A DNA stretch of 64,000 nucleotides. It comes from Epichloe hybrida. Taxonomy: Eukaryota; Ascomycota; Sordariomycetes; Hypocreales; Clavicipitaceae. The number at the start of each line of letters is the position of its first letter. The first letter of the stretch is position 1. Location: NCBI GenBank assembly GCA_019022495.1, contig JAFEKR010000007.1, positions 1,922,001 to 1,986,000 of the forward strand, in the 5' to 3' direction. Below the pieces are notes generated by a model. That model searched no databases, had not been told where the DNA came from, and was given only the letters and a program-made list of their open reading frames with translations. This document shows positions 32,103-43,411 of the stretch, one piece after another. A program made the translations under genes and the position numbers.

Positions 32103-33411
32103 TTACCCGTGTTTCGTCTAGATGATGATGCTTGTATAGCCAGCCCGTTCAGGTAGAAAGAGCAAAAAAGGCAAAGGTTGATTTTGGATGTGATGTCATG
32201 TGAATTTGTTGCGATGCGGAGCACAAGTCGGACGTCCACCAATGACAAAACTTGCAATGCGGGGGGCCCAAACGCGCGCCAAAACGGCAATTAGATCGCC
32301 CCGGGCCATAATTTCCCACAGGTTGATGCCCCGACAAGATTTGTACATGTAATAAACTTTGACAGCATTGCCAGGCATCACGTAAAAAAAATAAAAAAAA
32401 ATTGTCCACAACGATTTCTCGCATCCCCCCGAGTCAACCTCGTCCTTGATCAGTCAATGGGCGGGTCTCGGCGGGTCTCGACGGGTCTCGACGGTGGCAA
32501 CGTTACCATGGTTCGTAAAGCCGAGAAGAAAAGAAAGAGGGCAAGCAATCGCATTCAAGAACGACCGGAAACAGGCCACCGGAAACCAACCTCGACTGGC
32601 ATGCAAAATGACAAGAAGCTGTTGTTTTCAGGTTTCCCCATACCAATCGAGGGTACCATGAACCAATCAGCAAGGGGCAATTTGTGCAAGGAGACAAGAC
32701 CAGGTTCCTTCCCGCGACCTAGCGTGGTGCGAATAAAATGAAGAAAAAAACTGAAAATAAGCTAAGAATAGCTGTTGGTGGTTAGACTATGTGGGGCAAA
32801 CAACGCCGGCACAGGTCACGTGTCTCACAGCCCAAGACACAGCCAAGACCACAACGCCCCGCGGGGCCCAGCGTCCGCAAACGGTCACGGGGCTGCCCAT
32901 TTCCCATTTCCCATTTCCCATTCCCGACGATGCGGCGGCACGATGCGGCGAGGACTGCGCGTTCAGGCAAGGCAAAGTGGGGATTTTCGAATGATTCTGC
33001 CAGATCGGCGCCTGTTCCGCAAGCAGTCCCTTTCTGTCCCTTTCGGTGCGCACGAACAGCAGCCACGGCCGGCTTGTGAACCTTGTCGGACAGATTCCCC
33101 CCCCCCGATCGCGCCGCGGGGCGAGGCTAGTTGCAATGCTAGTTGCAATGGATGAATTCGAATCGCTGGCTTCGGAGTATGAGGCAACTTTGCGTATATA
33201 CATATATATATAAGTCAGCATCCATCAGAGGTCGACCAACTCTTGAAAGGTTCCATCCGTCTCGTCACGCTGTCACGCTGGCACACTGTCGCTGCGAGAT
33301 ACACGATACCCGTAGACGTTGAATTGGTTCTTCCTCGATCGCACTCTCACGCCTTGCCCAGAACCCCCGTTCCTCATCATTGCTCAGTCCATATACCGAA
33401 GCTAAGGAAGG
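32103..33411. other. Intergenic with short GC-rich tandem repeats
   Basis: No credible gene. Notable are gggtctcgac-type 10-bp repeats at about 32461-32492 and four copies of cccattt at about 32896-32925. It lies between two divergently transcribed genes, so both promoters should be here. Confidence 0.5.
33195..33214 (+). promoter_or_regulatory. TATA-like element upstream of the disordered-protein gene
   Basis: An alternating gtatatacatatatatataa tract about 200 bp upstream of the ATG at 33412. Position and composition fit a core promoter, but there is no direct evidence. Confidence 0.3.
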
Positions 33412-34548
33412 ATGCCTCATTCCATGACAGAGCCGTCGCAGCAGCAGAGCACCCAGAGCAAGAAGCTGGTTCCAAGCAGGTTGGATCTCAGCTTCACCGC
33501 CGTGCCCTACTCAAAGACCTATGAGTCCAAGCCGCCGATACTGATGGTGCCACCGAGGAATCCGCTGAGGAACGCGAAGCCCTCGCCTGACGCCGCCGCC
33601 GCCGCCGCCACCCCTGCAGGCGCCACGGCATCACCCTCACCCGTGTCTGGCGATGCCGGCGATGCCCCCTACTCCATCGCCGGCCTACACTCCGTCTTCT
33701 CCCCCCTGGGGATTCGACAGCCCTCCACCTCCAGCACATCGACCCGGCCTCCTGCAACGGAGGGCTGGGACGACGTCTTACAGCTCTCCGGCTACTGGGA
33801 CGAGCTCGACGGGTTCACCGAGTCACCAAGCCACGGGGATCTAGATTTGAAGCTCACCGATCACGTCTCCGGCCCCGGCCCCGGCCCCGGCCCCAGCCCC
33901 GGGGCACCAGGCGGCGCAGAAGAAGAAGAAGCGGACAAACGCAACGCCATCCCGCCTCCGAAGTCGTCGGAACCCCCCCAGGCCCAACCACCCAAGTCGC
34001 AGGCCACAGAGTCAGCCACGACAGGCGTCGAGCACCCGAGAAGAAAGCGCCACTTCTGGTCCCAGATCCGGCGGGGTCGCAAGTCCGTCAGCACCATCAG
34101 CTCAGAGTCGGAATCCGTGCCGCCGCTCTCGCCGGCCCACCACCCGGACAAGAAGAGCCGCCAGCGGTCCTCCATCGCAGAGAGCTCCAGCTCGGGCTGC
34201 TCGATGCACACCCCAACCTCGGCAGAGTGCCCCAACGACCTGAGCGACCGTCTGCTCTCGCTCCACCAGGTCCTCGCGACGGGTCCCGGCCCCGGCCCGG
34301 CGGAGAAGACGAGTGACAAGCGGGAGAGGCCCGCGACCCGCGACCAAGCCGGTAGTAAGGCCGAGGCCGAGGCCGAGGCGGAAATCGGTTCGCTCACCGG
34401 GCGCCATCCTGCTCCTGCGTCTGCGTTACCCGGCCTCGTCTCCCAGCACAAGCCGCTGCCTGCGGGGGAGCTGCCGCATACTCTGACGGTTGTGATTCCG
34501 GAAGGGAGGCTGTTCGAGGATGACTTTCTGGACTCCCTCTCGTTCTAA
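33412..34548 (+). CDS. Intrinsically disordered Ser/Pro-rich protein, unknown function
   Basis: A single-exon frame of 378 residues. It is dominated by Pro, Ser, Gly and Ala, with (GP)n at about 153-164, Ala-run and AEAEAEAE stretches. A few ordered-looking islands stand out: the N-terminal DLSFTAVPYSKTYESKPPI, the acidic WDDVLQLSGYWDELDGF, a basic RRKRHFWSQIRRGRKSVS (a possible nuclear signal or phosphorylation-regulated patch), and a C-terminal TLTVVIPEGRLFEDDFLDSL. No enzyme domain is seen. GC content and third-position bias support coding. It is convergent with HIR3. Start chosen at the first ATG; a methionine five residues in is also possible. Confidence 0.7.
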   Translation: MPHSMTEPSQQQSTQSKKLVPSRLDLSFTAVPYSKTYESKPPILMVPPRNPLRNAKPSPDAAAAAATPAGATASPSPVSGDAGDAPYSIAGLHSVFSPLGIRQPSTSSTSTRPPATEGWDDVLQLSGYWDELDGFTESPSHGDLDLKLTDHVSGPGPGPGPSPGAPGGAEEEEADKRNAIPPPKSSEPPQAQPPKSQATESATTGVEHPRRKRHFWSQIRRGRKSVSTISSESESVPPLSPAHHPDKKSRQRSSIAESSSSGCSMHTPTSAECPNDLSDRLLSLHQVLATGPGPGPAEKTSDKRERPATRDQAGSKAEAEAEAEIGSLTGRHPAPASALPGLVSQHKPLPAGELPHTLTVVIPEGRLFEDDFLDSLSF

Positions 34549-35031
34549 AGCTGCGTCAGCGCATCAACCATGTCACGGGTACACGCATCACGGGGAATCA
34601 TATCATCATAATACTATGTACTGCCCCTTGGAGTCAATAAGCCATCGTGTTCTTCAATCCTTGAATCTTTCCTTGTCCGCAAATGTGTTCTCCTTCATAC
34701 GCAAGGGTGGCTCTAGTCATGTAAACTTATGAATTTCGGGGTCCTAGCACAGATGTATGTATATAGTTCTTGTTCCTGAAGGCAGGTTCGAGTGTATGGC
34801 GAAACAGCCTCGGTAAATGCACTCACCATCTTCATATAATCTCAATGTGGATACAACCAAGTCTACTTTGCAACACTGTAGCGACTGCGGTAAAACATGA
34901 AGTGCATTCTCACTGCGTCTAGAGTCTGTGTGCAATGTGATGATCAACCAATGCCAGCGACCATCATCCGGCGCTAGAAAGCCATTACCGTGTCTGACCA
35001 CAGGACCCCCAAAAGTGCATCCTAAACTCCG
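34549..35031. other. Convergent intergenic region
   Basis: About 480 bp between the 3' ends of the disordered-protein gene and HIR3. No gene or repeat is seen. Confidence 0.5.
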
Positions 35032-35463
35032 TCATTCTCGAAATTTGTCATTCTGCTTTACAATTAGCCCCCCCCCCCTCTCCTCCCCCTCGTCTTCCTC
35101 GTCTTCAGCCTCTTCTTCGCCTTCTTCTCCCTCTTCCTCGCCCTCATCGCCCTGCTGCTCTGCTTCCTCTTCTTCTCCCTCTTCTTCAGGTTCAGCTTCC
35201 TCCCCCTCCCCTTCCTCTTCTTCAGCTATATCTTCGGCTTCTTCAGCTTCTTCGGCTTCTTCTTCTTCTTCTTCTTCTCCTTCGTCTTCCTCCTCCTCCT
35301 CTCCTTCATCTTCAACATCAGCCATTTCGGTATCTTCATTGCATTCTTCATCTTCAAGCCCCTCCTCCGTCTCTTCGCCTTCCACCCCTTCCTCTTCATC
35401 TTCGTCTTCCTCTTCATCTTCGTCTCCTTCTTCACCAACCTCAATTTCATCTTCAACAACCTC

Positions 35464-35497
<34 letters not shown>

Positions 35498-38400
35498 GCT
35501 TCTTCTTCTTCTTCTTCTACTTCTATATCTTCTTCTTCTGCCATCGCCTCATCGCCTTCCTCAACGTCCTCCTCTTCCTCCTCCTCGATTTCCTCCTCTA
35601 CACCATCGCTGTCCGCGTCATCACCGTTCGATCCAAACCTGCGACCCAAGTTGGGGAACAAAAGACCGGGCGGGACATCATCGTCATATCCCTCAGGGAC
35701 ATCGCTGAGGTCGCTTTCATCGTCGGCTGAGTCGTGAATGCTACCAGCATGTTCATCCTCATCTCCTTCTTCCATTCGGGCATCGTCCTCCACTGTCTCT
35801 TCATTTTCGTATGCTTCTCCCATTTCCTCATCGAAATCTTCTCCAGCTTCTCGTCGTACTTGGGCATTTGGTCCGTCCTCATCTTCGTCATCGCTGCCAG
35901 CATCAAGGCCAGGATGAGCCAAGGTGTGGCTGCCACGCTTTGTGCTGGATATGCTACCTCCTCGGCTCTTCGTGACGCCCGTTTTCGGTGCTTCCAAAGC
36001 GCGCAGAACTGCCTGCTCTGCTTTGCGAAGTATTTCGGGTCTTCGCACCCCAGCCAGTCTTTTGGCACGAGGAATGGCCTCTGTTTTGTCTGTCTCTAGG
36101 GGTGTGGCCGTTCCGGCAGCGCTGTCTCCTCCATCGATCAGTGAATTGAGGAAACGACCAAAGATATTTGGTGTCTTCGACTCGGCCTGGGTGATGGCCT
36201 CTAGTCGAGCTGCGACCTCCTTGGCGTGGTTGCGTTCCTCGATCACTTTTCCGGGCTCCAATCCTGGTAGTCTTCCAGCCACGTCCTTGTATATCGTTGT
36301 GTAGCAGTCATTGATGAGGTCATCGATGGGAGCAACTTTCATCAAGTTGCCATTGAGTTTCTTCACTTCGATAGCCTCCTTCATGCACTCAAAAGATGTG
36401 TTCGGGGGCCCATCGCCACCCGCCCACTCCGTGATGCGTTCGCTCATGATTTCAAACTTTTCGTTCGACATGTTCTTGAACGCCTCGTCCGTCGTCACTG
36501 GCATCTTGTAGGCTGCCCGCAACAACTTGACATAGGCAGTACAGCTGTATTGCCACAAGTCTGCAAAGTGATAGAAATCCGCGCCCTTTTTGCGCAGTCG
36601 TCGTAGTAGAAGCTCCAGATCGGTTCGGTTTGACATGATGACGAGAAGCTTTGTCATGAAGCGCACGTACTGCTCAGTAAACACATGGTGCCGGCCTGGG
36701 CGTTCGGCATCACACTTCCACACATTCATCACCATCGTCTTGGTGAACATGTTCTCCTTAAGTATGGCAAATGCAGCCTTGGCCTCAACCACGCCGTCAC
36801 TGCCATTCCCAATGTTACTTTCATCAAACAGGATCTTGGCATGGCGCATGACAATCCTGTGCTGCCAGTTGGACTTGTCCTTCTCCCGCAGCTTGGTCAG
36901 GTTGCGGATAATATATTCTTCCCAGTCTTCGGGTTCTGTAAAAGAGGAAAAGTGGTCGTTGGGGTTCACAATGACTCCGAAGGGCTGTTTAGCTAATAGA
37001 CATGACGCGTCGGCCGCGGAGATGTCGCCACGACCTACCAACTTGTGCAGAATAGAAACTAGCTTGTAGTGCGGCTCCAGGATAGGGTCACTGTTCTTGG
37101 ACTTCCTGGCATTGTGGGCAACCACCTCAATCGACTTCTTCAAGATGTCCAGTAGCGTCTGTATTGAGATACGGGCTTTTTGATCCGTAGTATCGAGGCG
37201 ATCTTCGGGCGTCTGATACATTTTCCAGTAACATTTGGCCAGCATGTATGGGTTTCTATCATAGAATCAGTTAGCGCAAGCTTCGCGGCCCGTCACAAAA
37301 GGCGGGGGAAATCTCACTCACTTCCAGTTACGAGGGTCTCTCCCCATAGCCATCCGGAACAAGCGCGAAGCCAGCTTCCAGACCTTGTATTGTGACATTT
37401 GGTCGTGTAAGATCCTCTTGAAGGTGCCAGCACCCATGTCCTTAATGAAGAATCTTTCTTGGTCGGAGTGCTGGAACGGCTCCATTGCGAATGGCTCTCG
37501 GCTGGAAGAATACAGCCTCATTCCGAACTTGTGGTACAAGTCATGAAGCGGATCGCCATCGTTTGCTGCGACTTGCTCATGGCGTGAGTGAGAGAGAGCC
37601 AAAGTGTAGCAGTGAATTGCATTTCGTTGAAACTTAACCAACTCTGAGCGATCCTTGTTCATCTTGTCCGCAGTCCATAGTACGGACTCGTCCAGTTCGT
37701 AGTCGAAACACTCGGCAAGTCGGAACCAGGCATCCCATCGATCCGCAGTGAACTGCAACTGCAGTCTCAGAAACGTAGCTCCAATGCGCAAATCGTCCGT
37801 AGCTCCAGGGGTCTGGCGCCGATTCAGATCCACGCCCTTGAACTTGGTAAGAGCGATCATGCCCAGCAAGAAGAACCAGCCGTGCCGGGCGAGGGCAGCT
37901 TCGGGGATGTTCACCGCGACGCAATCCACCAAGACGTTGCCAGAAAGCGCCTGGTATAGACGGAGTGGGTGGATTGGCTTCTTCAGCATCTCTGTAAAGT
38001 TGCGCAAGTTATGTATCATCTGAGGTGTCGATTTGGTCTGTCCAATTGTCTGCTGTATATGCTCAATTGTTGTTTTTAGGTCCGATTTGAGAAGGTCTTT
38101 CATCGTCATGCGGCTGGCAAGAATCATAATCTTTTCCACTAATTGCATGGCTTGTCGTTTCTCAAGCTTTTCGTAAGGACAAGCGTGGTCTTGTACTTCC
38201 CAAACGCCAACTCCCAACTTTAGACCATACAAGTCGTAAAGAACTTGCTCGAAATGATCCTCCCATGCTTCGATTTTCCTAAGTCTGAGTAGCTCCATAC
38301 GCATCACCTTGAGGAAAATCTTGTTGGAGGATTTGCAGAATTTTCGAAGACCGAAAACGCGATGAATGGCGGCGAGATAACCGGCAATGCTACTTTCCGG

Positions 38401-41400
38401 TGACAACGTCTCAGCACGGGAGAGGCCAATCTTGAACATGGTGAACAGAAGGCACCATGCACGAACCTGCCAGTCCCGGAGCTTGTTGATCAGTGCTATA
38501 AACGTGGCGTTGCTCGTTGGTAAGGCCGCTATGCCAAGACGCGACTCGTCCTCACAAAGAGAAGACATGTACAAGAATGTGCATATTTTGGCGATCGCGG
38601 CAGAACTCGATTTCAAATGTGCATCATCAATGATGTCAAAGGCTGTGTGATCGTTCAAAGACATTGACAAAGACTGAATGATCAGTCCATCGAGCGACTT
38701 GAGCGTTCGCATGAACAGATGCTTGCGTGACTCGTCCGGTATTTTGGCGTAATTGTCCCCTTCCATATCGTTAATGACCATCTCTATACTCTTCAGAAGA
38801 CATGAAAATCTCTTTGTCGGATATCCAATGGCTTCGTACGCGTCTCCCAAGCGGGACCATAGGAAAAGGCGCAACTCGGTGCTGCTATTCAAGAGAAACT
38901 TCCACAGATCTTTCAAATCTTGCGATGCATTCTCAGAAATGGGCTTTTGACTAGCGATTGGTACGTTCGATGATGCGGACCCTTCATCGCCTTCGTCTGC
39001 TGCGTCATCGGTTTCCTCGTCTTTGGCTTTGTCCATGCTGTCGGGAACAACGTCATGGTCATCTTCTTGGTCGTGCTTTTCTGTGTCTGGGTCGCCTGGT
39101 TCACCATGCGACACAAAAACGGATGTTGGGTTCAGAACAGGCTCCAGCGTGTCGATTACTGTCACGGGGTCCATCATTTCGTCCTGGAAAAGGCCGAGGA
39201 AAAAATCCATGGTGGTGAGCTTGGATAGCTCTCGCTCTGCAGCGGATGGTGATATCAAGGGCATGACAACATTGTTCGGCAGCTTGATGGTGTCCACGTC
39301 TTCTTTGGCCAAGAAGTCCCGTAGGGATGTCCATAGTAGCATGATGTGCTCTCGTACAGGATTCTCAGTGAGGGAAGAGGCCATGACGGACGCCCACATG
39401 AATCTGGCACAAAGAGGGTCATCTTGCGGCGGATCCTGTAACTGCAGATATATTGACATTGTTTGAAGCCACCTGTCTAGTCGGTACTTGGTTTCCATTT
39501 GTGTTGCATAATCGACTGCGCTGCTTGGGTTTGTTATTCTTTCATAAATATCAATGTGAAGTTCAAAAAGCATAGGCAGAATATTGCTTAGTCCTTGCAG
39601 TTCTTCCTCTGGCACCATGGGTGCTTCCAGAATGCCTGTGATGCGATTGTACAAGATCGCATCAGCCCGGTTCAACATTTGAACGACGGTGACTTTAAGT
39701 GTGTCGGACCACTTTGACCTCGAATAGCTTTCACTCATGGCTTTGACCCATTCAAATGCGACGTCGTCGCTGGTCATCCACTCAGCGTCGTTCATGACCA
39801 TTTTTGAGAATTGTCCGAGACCTTCATCTTCATCAAATAAGGGCACATCGTCCTGGTCCTGTGAGCCCGACTTGGTATGTTCCAGAAAAGACGACAACCC
39901 CAAAGTTGCTTGTTCATTCTTGTTGAGAAGCACGTTGGCGACGTCCTCGCTGAAATTCAAGACAGCATTTCGCAAGTCCCTGGCACCCTTGTGGGTGATT
40001 TTCGAAGTCCGGTCATCAGTAGAACAGGATTCAACAACTTCTTGCACATAGCCAAGTGTTGACGCGTCCTCGACGCCGATGTTCTCCAAGATAGCCTTGG
40101 TCAGCTGGAAAAGATTGCGGTCACTCTCTTGATACGGTTGCAACTGAGAGGAGGCTAAATTGCCTCGGTCTGTGGTTTCTTCGGGGAGAGTCGTTTCCGT
40201 ACGTCGTCGAACCCTTTTGCTTCTCTTGTCAGCCGCGTTCTCGTCGTCGGCGCCCTCTGGCAGGCCGGCGGCAGACTGCGACCGTTTCCTAGCCGAAACA
40301 GACGTCGACCTCTCATTTGCCTCTTGGTCTGCTTCCTTGACGGATTCCTTGGTTCCATTGGTGTATGTGTCGTCTTTTACATCTAGCGATTTAGCCTTTT
40401 TATTATTAGCTCTAGATCCATGCCTGGTTGACCGGCGGACGGGTTGTGGCTCTTCAACTGTCTGCTCAACCCTTTCTTCCACTTTCGGCATGACTTCCGG
40501 CCGAGGGTGAGGCTCTGGTTCAGGTTCCGGTGCAGGGTCCGTCGCAGATTCAGTCTCTGGTTCTGCTTGGGAGCTCATCCTTGCGTCCTCTTGGGCAGCG
40601 TCGAGAATAGAGCGACAGGCCTGCAGAGCTCCCTTGGTATCCTGTATGCATTTCATGAGCTCTATTCCCAATTCGGACCACGATTTGATGGGTTCTGGAG
40701 GAAGCTCGTCGCTGGCCTCGGGGAGCCCTTTGTTCAGAGAACTGCTGTTCCTGTCTCCTTCCCGATTGACTACAGGAATTGGGCTCGATGGCGGTGGTGT
40801 CAGCACGGCTGTGGGGTCGGGAAGAAAGGGGATTGGATCTAGTTGACGTTTCAACAGATTTGGCATCTCTCTATTTAACCAAGGAGCCATGACGGGGTGC
40901 GAGAGTGACATGTCGTCGTCCAAAATCAGTAGATGCTCCTTCAACTGTTGTCCGGCGAGGCCTTCTGCAAGCGACGGCGGCAAGACCTCCGTCATGGCCG
41001 GGTCGTCGTCTAATTCCACTGCAGCCTCGAGACAATATCGCTTAATTCGACGAGAATTGATAGCGCTGGCGAAGCGAGCCGTCCTCCTCCATAGCTCGGG
41101 ATCGGACGGGTCTTGGTCAAGCGCGGCGGTCCAGTTATCGAGTACTTTATCGGTATCACAGATGCCGTACTTCAATCGCAGCTGTTTTTTCCACGCCGAA
41201 TCTGTCTTGCACCCATCCCTAAGCTTGTCCAAGAAGAACTGCCCGTAGTTCTTGTACGACATGTACAGGACCTGGGAGAGGCTCGCCGCATTACCATCAG
41301 CACCTCCAGCGTCGATGTCTAGCGAAGTTGCAAAGCCATCAACCGCAGATATTTCCGGTCGCCCATCAGCTTGTCGCTCCGCTCGTTCGTAGTCAGTCCT

Positions 41401-41727
41401 CGCTTCGCGGTATTCGAATATTTCAGATTCGAATAGTTCTCGGTAGGCGGAGGTGGCGGCATCTCGAGACTTCGGGCCCTGGGCATGCAGCTTCAGGGCC
41501 GCCTGGAATCGTTTGAGAGCTTCATCAACCTGGGAGATTTAGTCAACGTGTCTGGTGGTGTGAATATGGGCATCAAACAACTTACGTGCAGCTCCTTCGT
41601 GGTGTCAATTTGCTCATCCTCGTTTTCCTCCGGCTCGAGGTTGATTGCCTGAAAAGCAGGCTGGGCGGGATTAGCTTCAGAATGGCCAGGATATATCCCC
41701 ATGCAGCATGGAGGCATAGCTTACCAT
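35032..41727 (-). CDS. HIR3: HIR3 homologue, HIR histone chaperone complex subunit (CABIN1-like)
   Basis: Modelled as complement(35032..37255, 37322..41529, 41586..41660, 41725..41727), about 2169 residues. The start is split: ATG at 41725-41727 is followed directly by a GTAAGC donor, and the next exon reads [16 protein letters not shown] after a GCCCAG acceptor. Later introns are 56 nt ([16 protein letters not shown]) and 66 nt (NWK to [13 protein letters not shown]). The conserved N-terminus ([19 protein letters not shown]), TPR-like helices ([23 protein letters not shown] region) and [10 protein letters not shown] identify histone transcription regulator 3. In the HIR complex it acts with HIR1/HIR2 and HPC2 in replication-independent H3-H4 deposition and histone-gene repression. 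A central disordered segment carries basic nuclear-signal-like clusters (KRSKRVRRR). The C-terminal 250 residues are an extreme Glu/Asp tract, suitable for binding basic histones. Confidence 0.9.
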
Positions 41728-42157
41728 TCTCGCAGGTGTAATATAGCGAGATTGAAGCCTGCAGCATGAGGATGGCAAGCAAAGTCGGCACTTTCCATGA
41801 AGCCGCGTGTGGCAGCCCGAGTTGATGAAAAGAATTGGGATGGATTTTGAGTTGCGATGGCCACATGCACCAAATGCTATTTTATTAGAGACGATCGCGT
41901 CGCGCGAAGCTGCTGCACTGCACTGCCTGCACTGCACCCCCCCTGTCCAGAAATGCCTGTCCAGCGTGGGGGCCTGGACTTGCTTCTTGCAGCGGTCTGA
42001 TTGGCTGCTGTCGCCTTTGCTCTTTCCCTACGGTCCACGGTGTCCTTGTCCAATCGACCAACTTTTGATGATTTGAAATCTGCAAGTTGACCAGATGACC
42101 AAGCGTTAGAAGGCACGAAGATTGATTAAATTTTACATTCCCGCGTCATGCATGCCT
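41728..42157. other. HIR3 upstream region and XDH 3' flank
   Basis: 430 bp with no gene. It contains the HIR3 promoter and 5' leader, and the 3' end of the dehydrogenase gene. Both genes are on the minus strand. No specific motif is called. Confidence 0.5.
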
Positions 42158-43411
42158 TTACACATTTACTGCTTCATTGGGGCCTGCGATCAACATCTTG
42201 ACAGCCTCTCCCGACTTGGCCTTCCGGAATGCCTCTTCAGCTTTTTCGAATGGCACCACCTCCGTGATCAGCTTTTCAACAGCCACGCCCCCTTTCGATA
42301 CCAGTTCCACAGCGAGCTTGAAGTCTCCAGGTCCATAACGAAAGCTCCCTCGTGCTGTGACCTCTTTTTGGCACATGGCCATGATGGGAAATGTAATGTC
42401 CGACTTGCCCATGCCGCCCTGAACATACGTCCCGCCTACTTTAACGACGTGCAAGCTAGCTTGTATCGAAGCCTCGGCACCACTTGCATCGATGACCACA
42501 TCCGCGCCATTCCCAAGGCTGCATTGCTCTAGTAAGGCCTTTGCGTTCTCTTCGGCCGAGACTCGTTGTGATAGATATGTGTGTGTTGATCCTATGGCCT
42601 TGGCAAAACCCAGCTTCGTCTGAACGATGTCGACACTGACAACCTTGGAAGCACCAAACGATCGTGCGACGGCGGCGCATAGAAGACCGACAGGGCCTGC
42701 GCCCATGACTACAACGCTCGTACCAGGGGTTACTCCGGCCTGTTTAACGATATGCACGGCAACCGCAAGGGGTTCAATCAAGGCGCCCTGTTGAAGCGAA
42801 ATATGCTCTGGTAGTTTATAACAGAAATCGGCCGGGGCAGCCCAGAAGCCTGTAAGTGTGCCATCATAGGGAGGCGTTGCGGCAAAAATGATATCTGGAC
42901 AGAGATTATATCGACCAGCCAGGCAACCATGGCAGCGCCGGCAGGGATAACCTGGCTCCAGCGCAACCCTATCGCCGGGAACTAGAAACTTGACGGCGCT
43001 TCCGACCTGAACAACTGTTCCGGCTGATTCGTGGCCCAATACCATTGGGTCCTTGACAGCAAAGTGGCCAATTGCGCCATGCTGCCAGTAATGTACATCG
43101 GAGCCGCAAATGCCAGTATAGTTGACGGCTACGAGGACATCGTGTGGTGTAGGAAGCTCAGGTACAGGTCGTTCGGCAAATTCGACATCGTGTGGCTTCT
43201 TCAGAATGAAGGAAAGGTTCTGCGAATTCCTTGTTAGCACGGCTTGCGATGTTGCTGAGCAAGTCGGATTTCTCACACTCTTTCCTCGGGTTGCAAGACG
43301 CTGTCCTTCTGTGGTCGCTGTGGTCGCTGTGGTCGCTGTGGGATGCACGATATCAACTTCACATTTCGACTGGTTGTAGTTTGAAAATGTTCTCGGCTCG
43401 ATTACTGGCAT
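42158..43411 (-). CDS. Zinc-dependent xylitol/sorbitol dehydrogenase (D-xylulose reductase type)
   Basis: A medium-chain dehydrogenase that oxidises polyols such as xylitol to D-xylulose, or sorbitol to fructose, in the cytosol. Catalytic zinc ligands appear in GICGSDVHYW and GHESAG. The structural-zinc lobe has four Cys in PCRRCHGCLAGRYNLC. The Rossmann motif is GAGPVG, and VVSVDIVQ ends the second strand with Asp, favouring NAD over NADP. The core starts NLSFILKKPHDVEF. Ahead of it is an unusual extension. A 57-nt stop-free intron (43220-43276; GTGAGA donor, GCTAAC branch, TTCGCAG acceptor) can be spliced or read through in frame, giving 398 or 417 residues. The extension contains a Thr-Ala repeat from an acagcgacc microsatellite. 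It is divergent from the sugar transporter. Xylitol versus sorbitol preference cannot be decided. Confidence 0.88.
   Translation of the reverse strand: MPVIEPRTFSNYNQSKCEVDIVHPTATTATTATTEGQRLATRGKSVRNPTCSATSQAVLTRNSQNLSFILKKPHDVEFAERPVPELPTPHDVLVAVNYTGICGSDVHYWQHGAIGHFAVKDPMVLGHESAGTVVQVGSAVKFLVPGDRVALEPGYPCRRCHGCLAGRYNLCPDIIFAATPPYDGTLTGFWAAPADFCYKLPEHISLQQGALIEPLAVAVHIVKQAGVTPGTSVVVMGAGPVGLLCAAVARSFGASKVVSVDIVQTKLGFAKAIGSTHTYLSQRVSAEENAKALLEQCSLGNGADVVIDASGAEASIQASLHVVKVGGTYVQGGMGKSDITFPIMAMCQKEVTARGSFRYGPGDFKLAVELVSKGGVAVEKLITEVVPFEKAEEAFRKAKSGEAVKMLIAGPNEAVNV

Noticed and set aside
34928..35737. Ser-rich open frame on the plus strand
   Set aside because: It is the antisense of the Glu/Asp-coding tail of HIR3.
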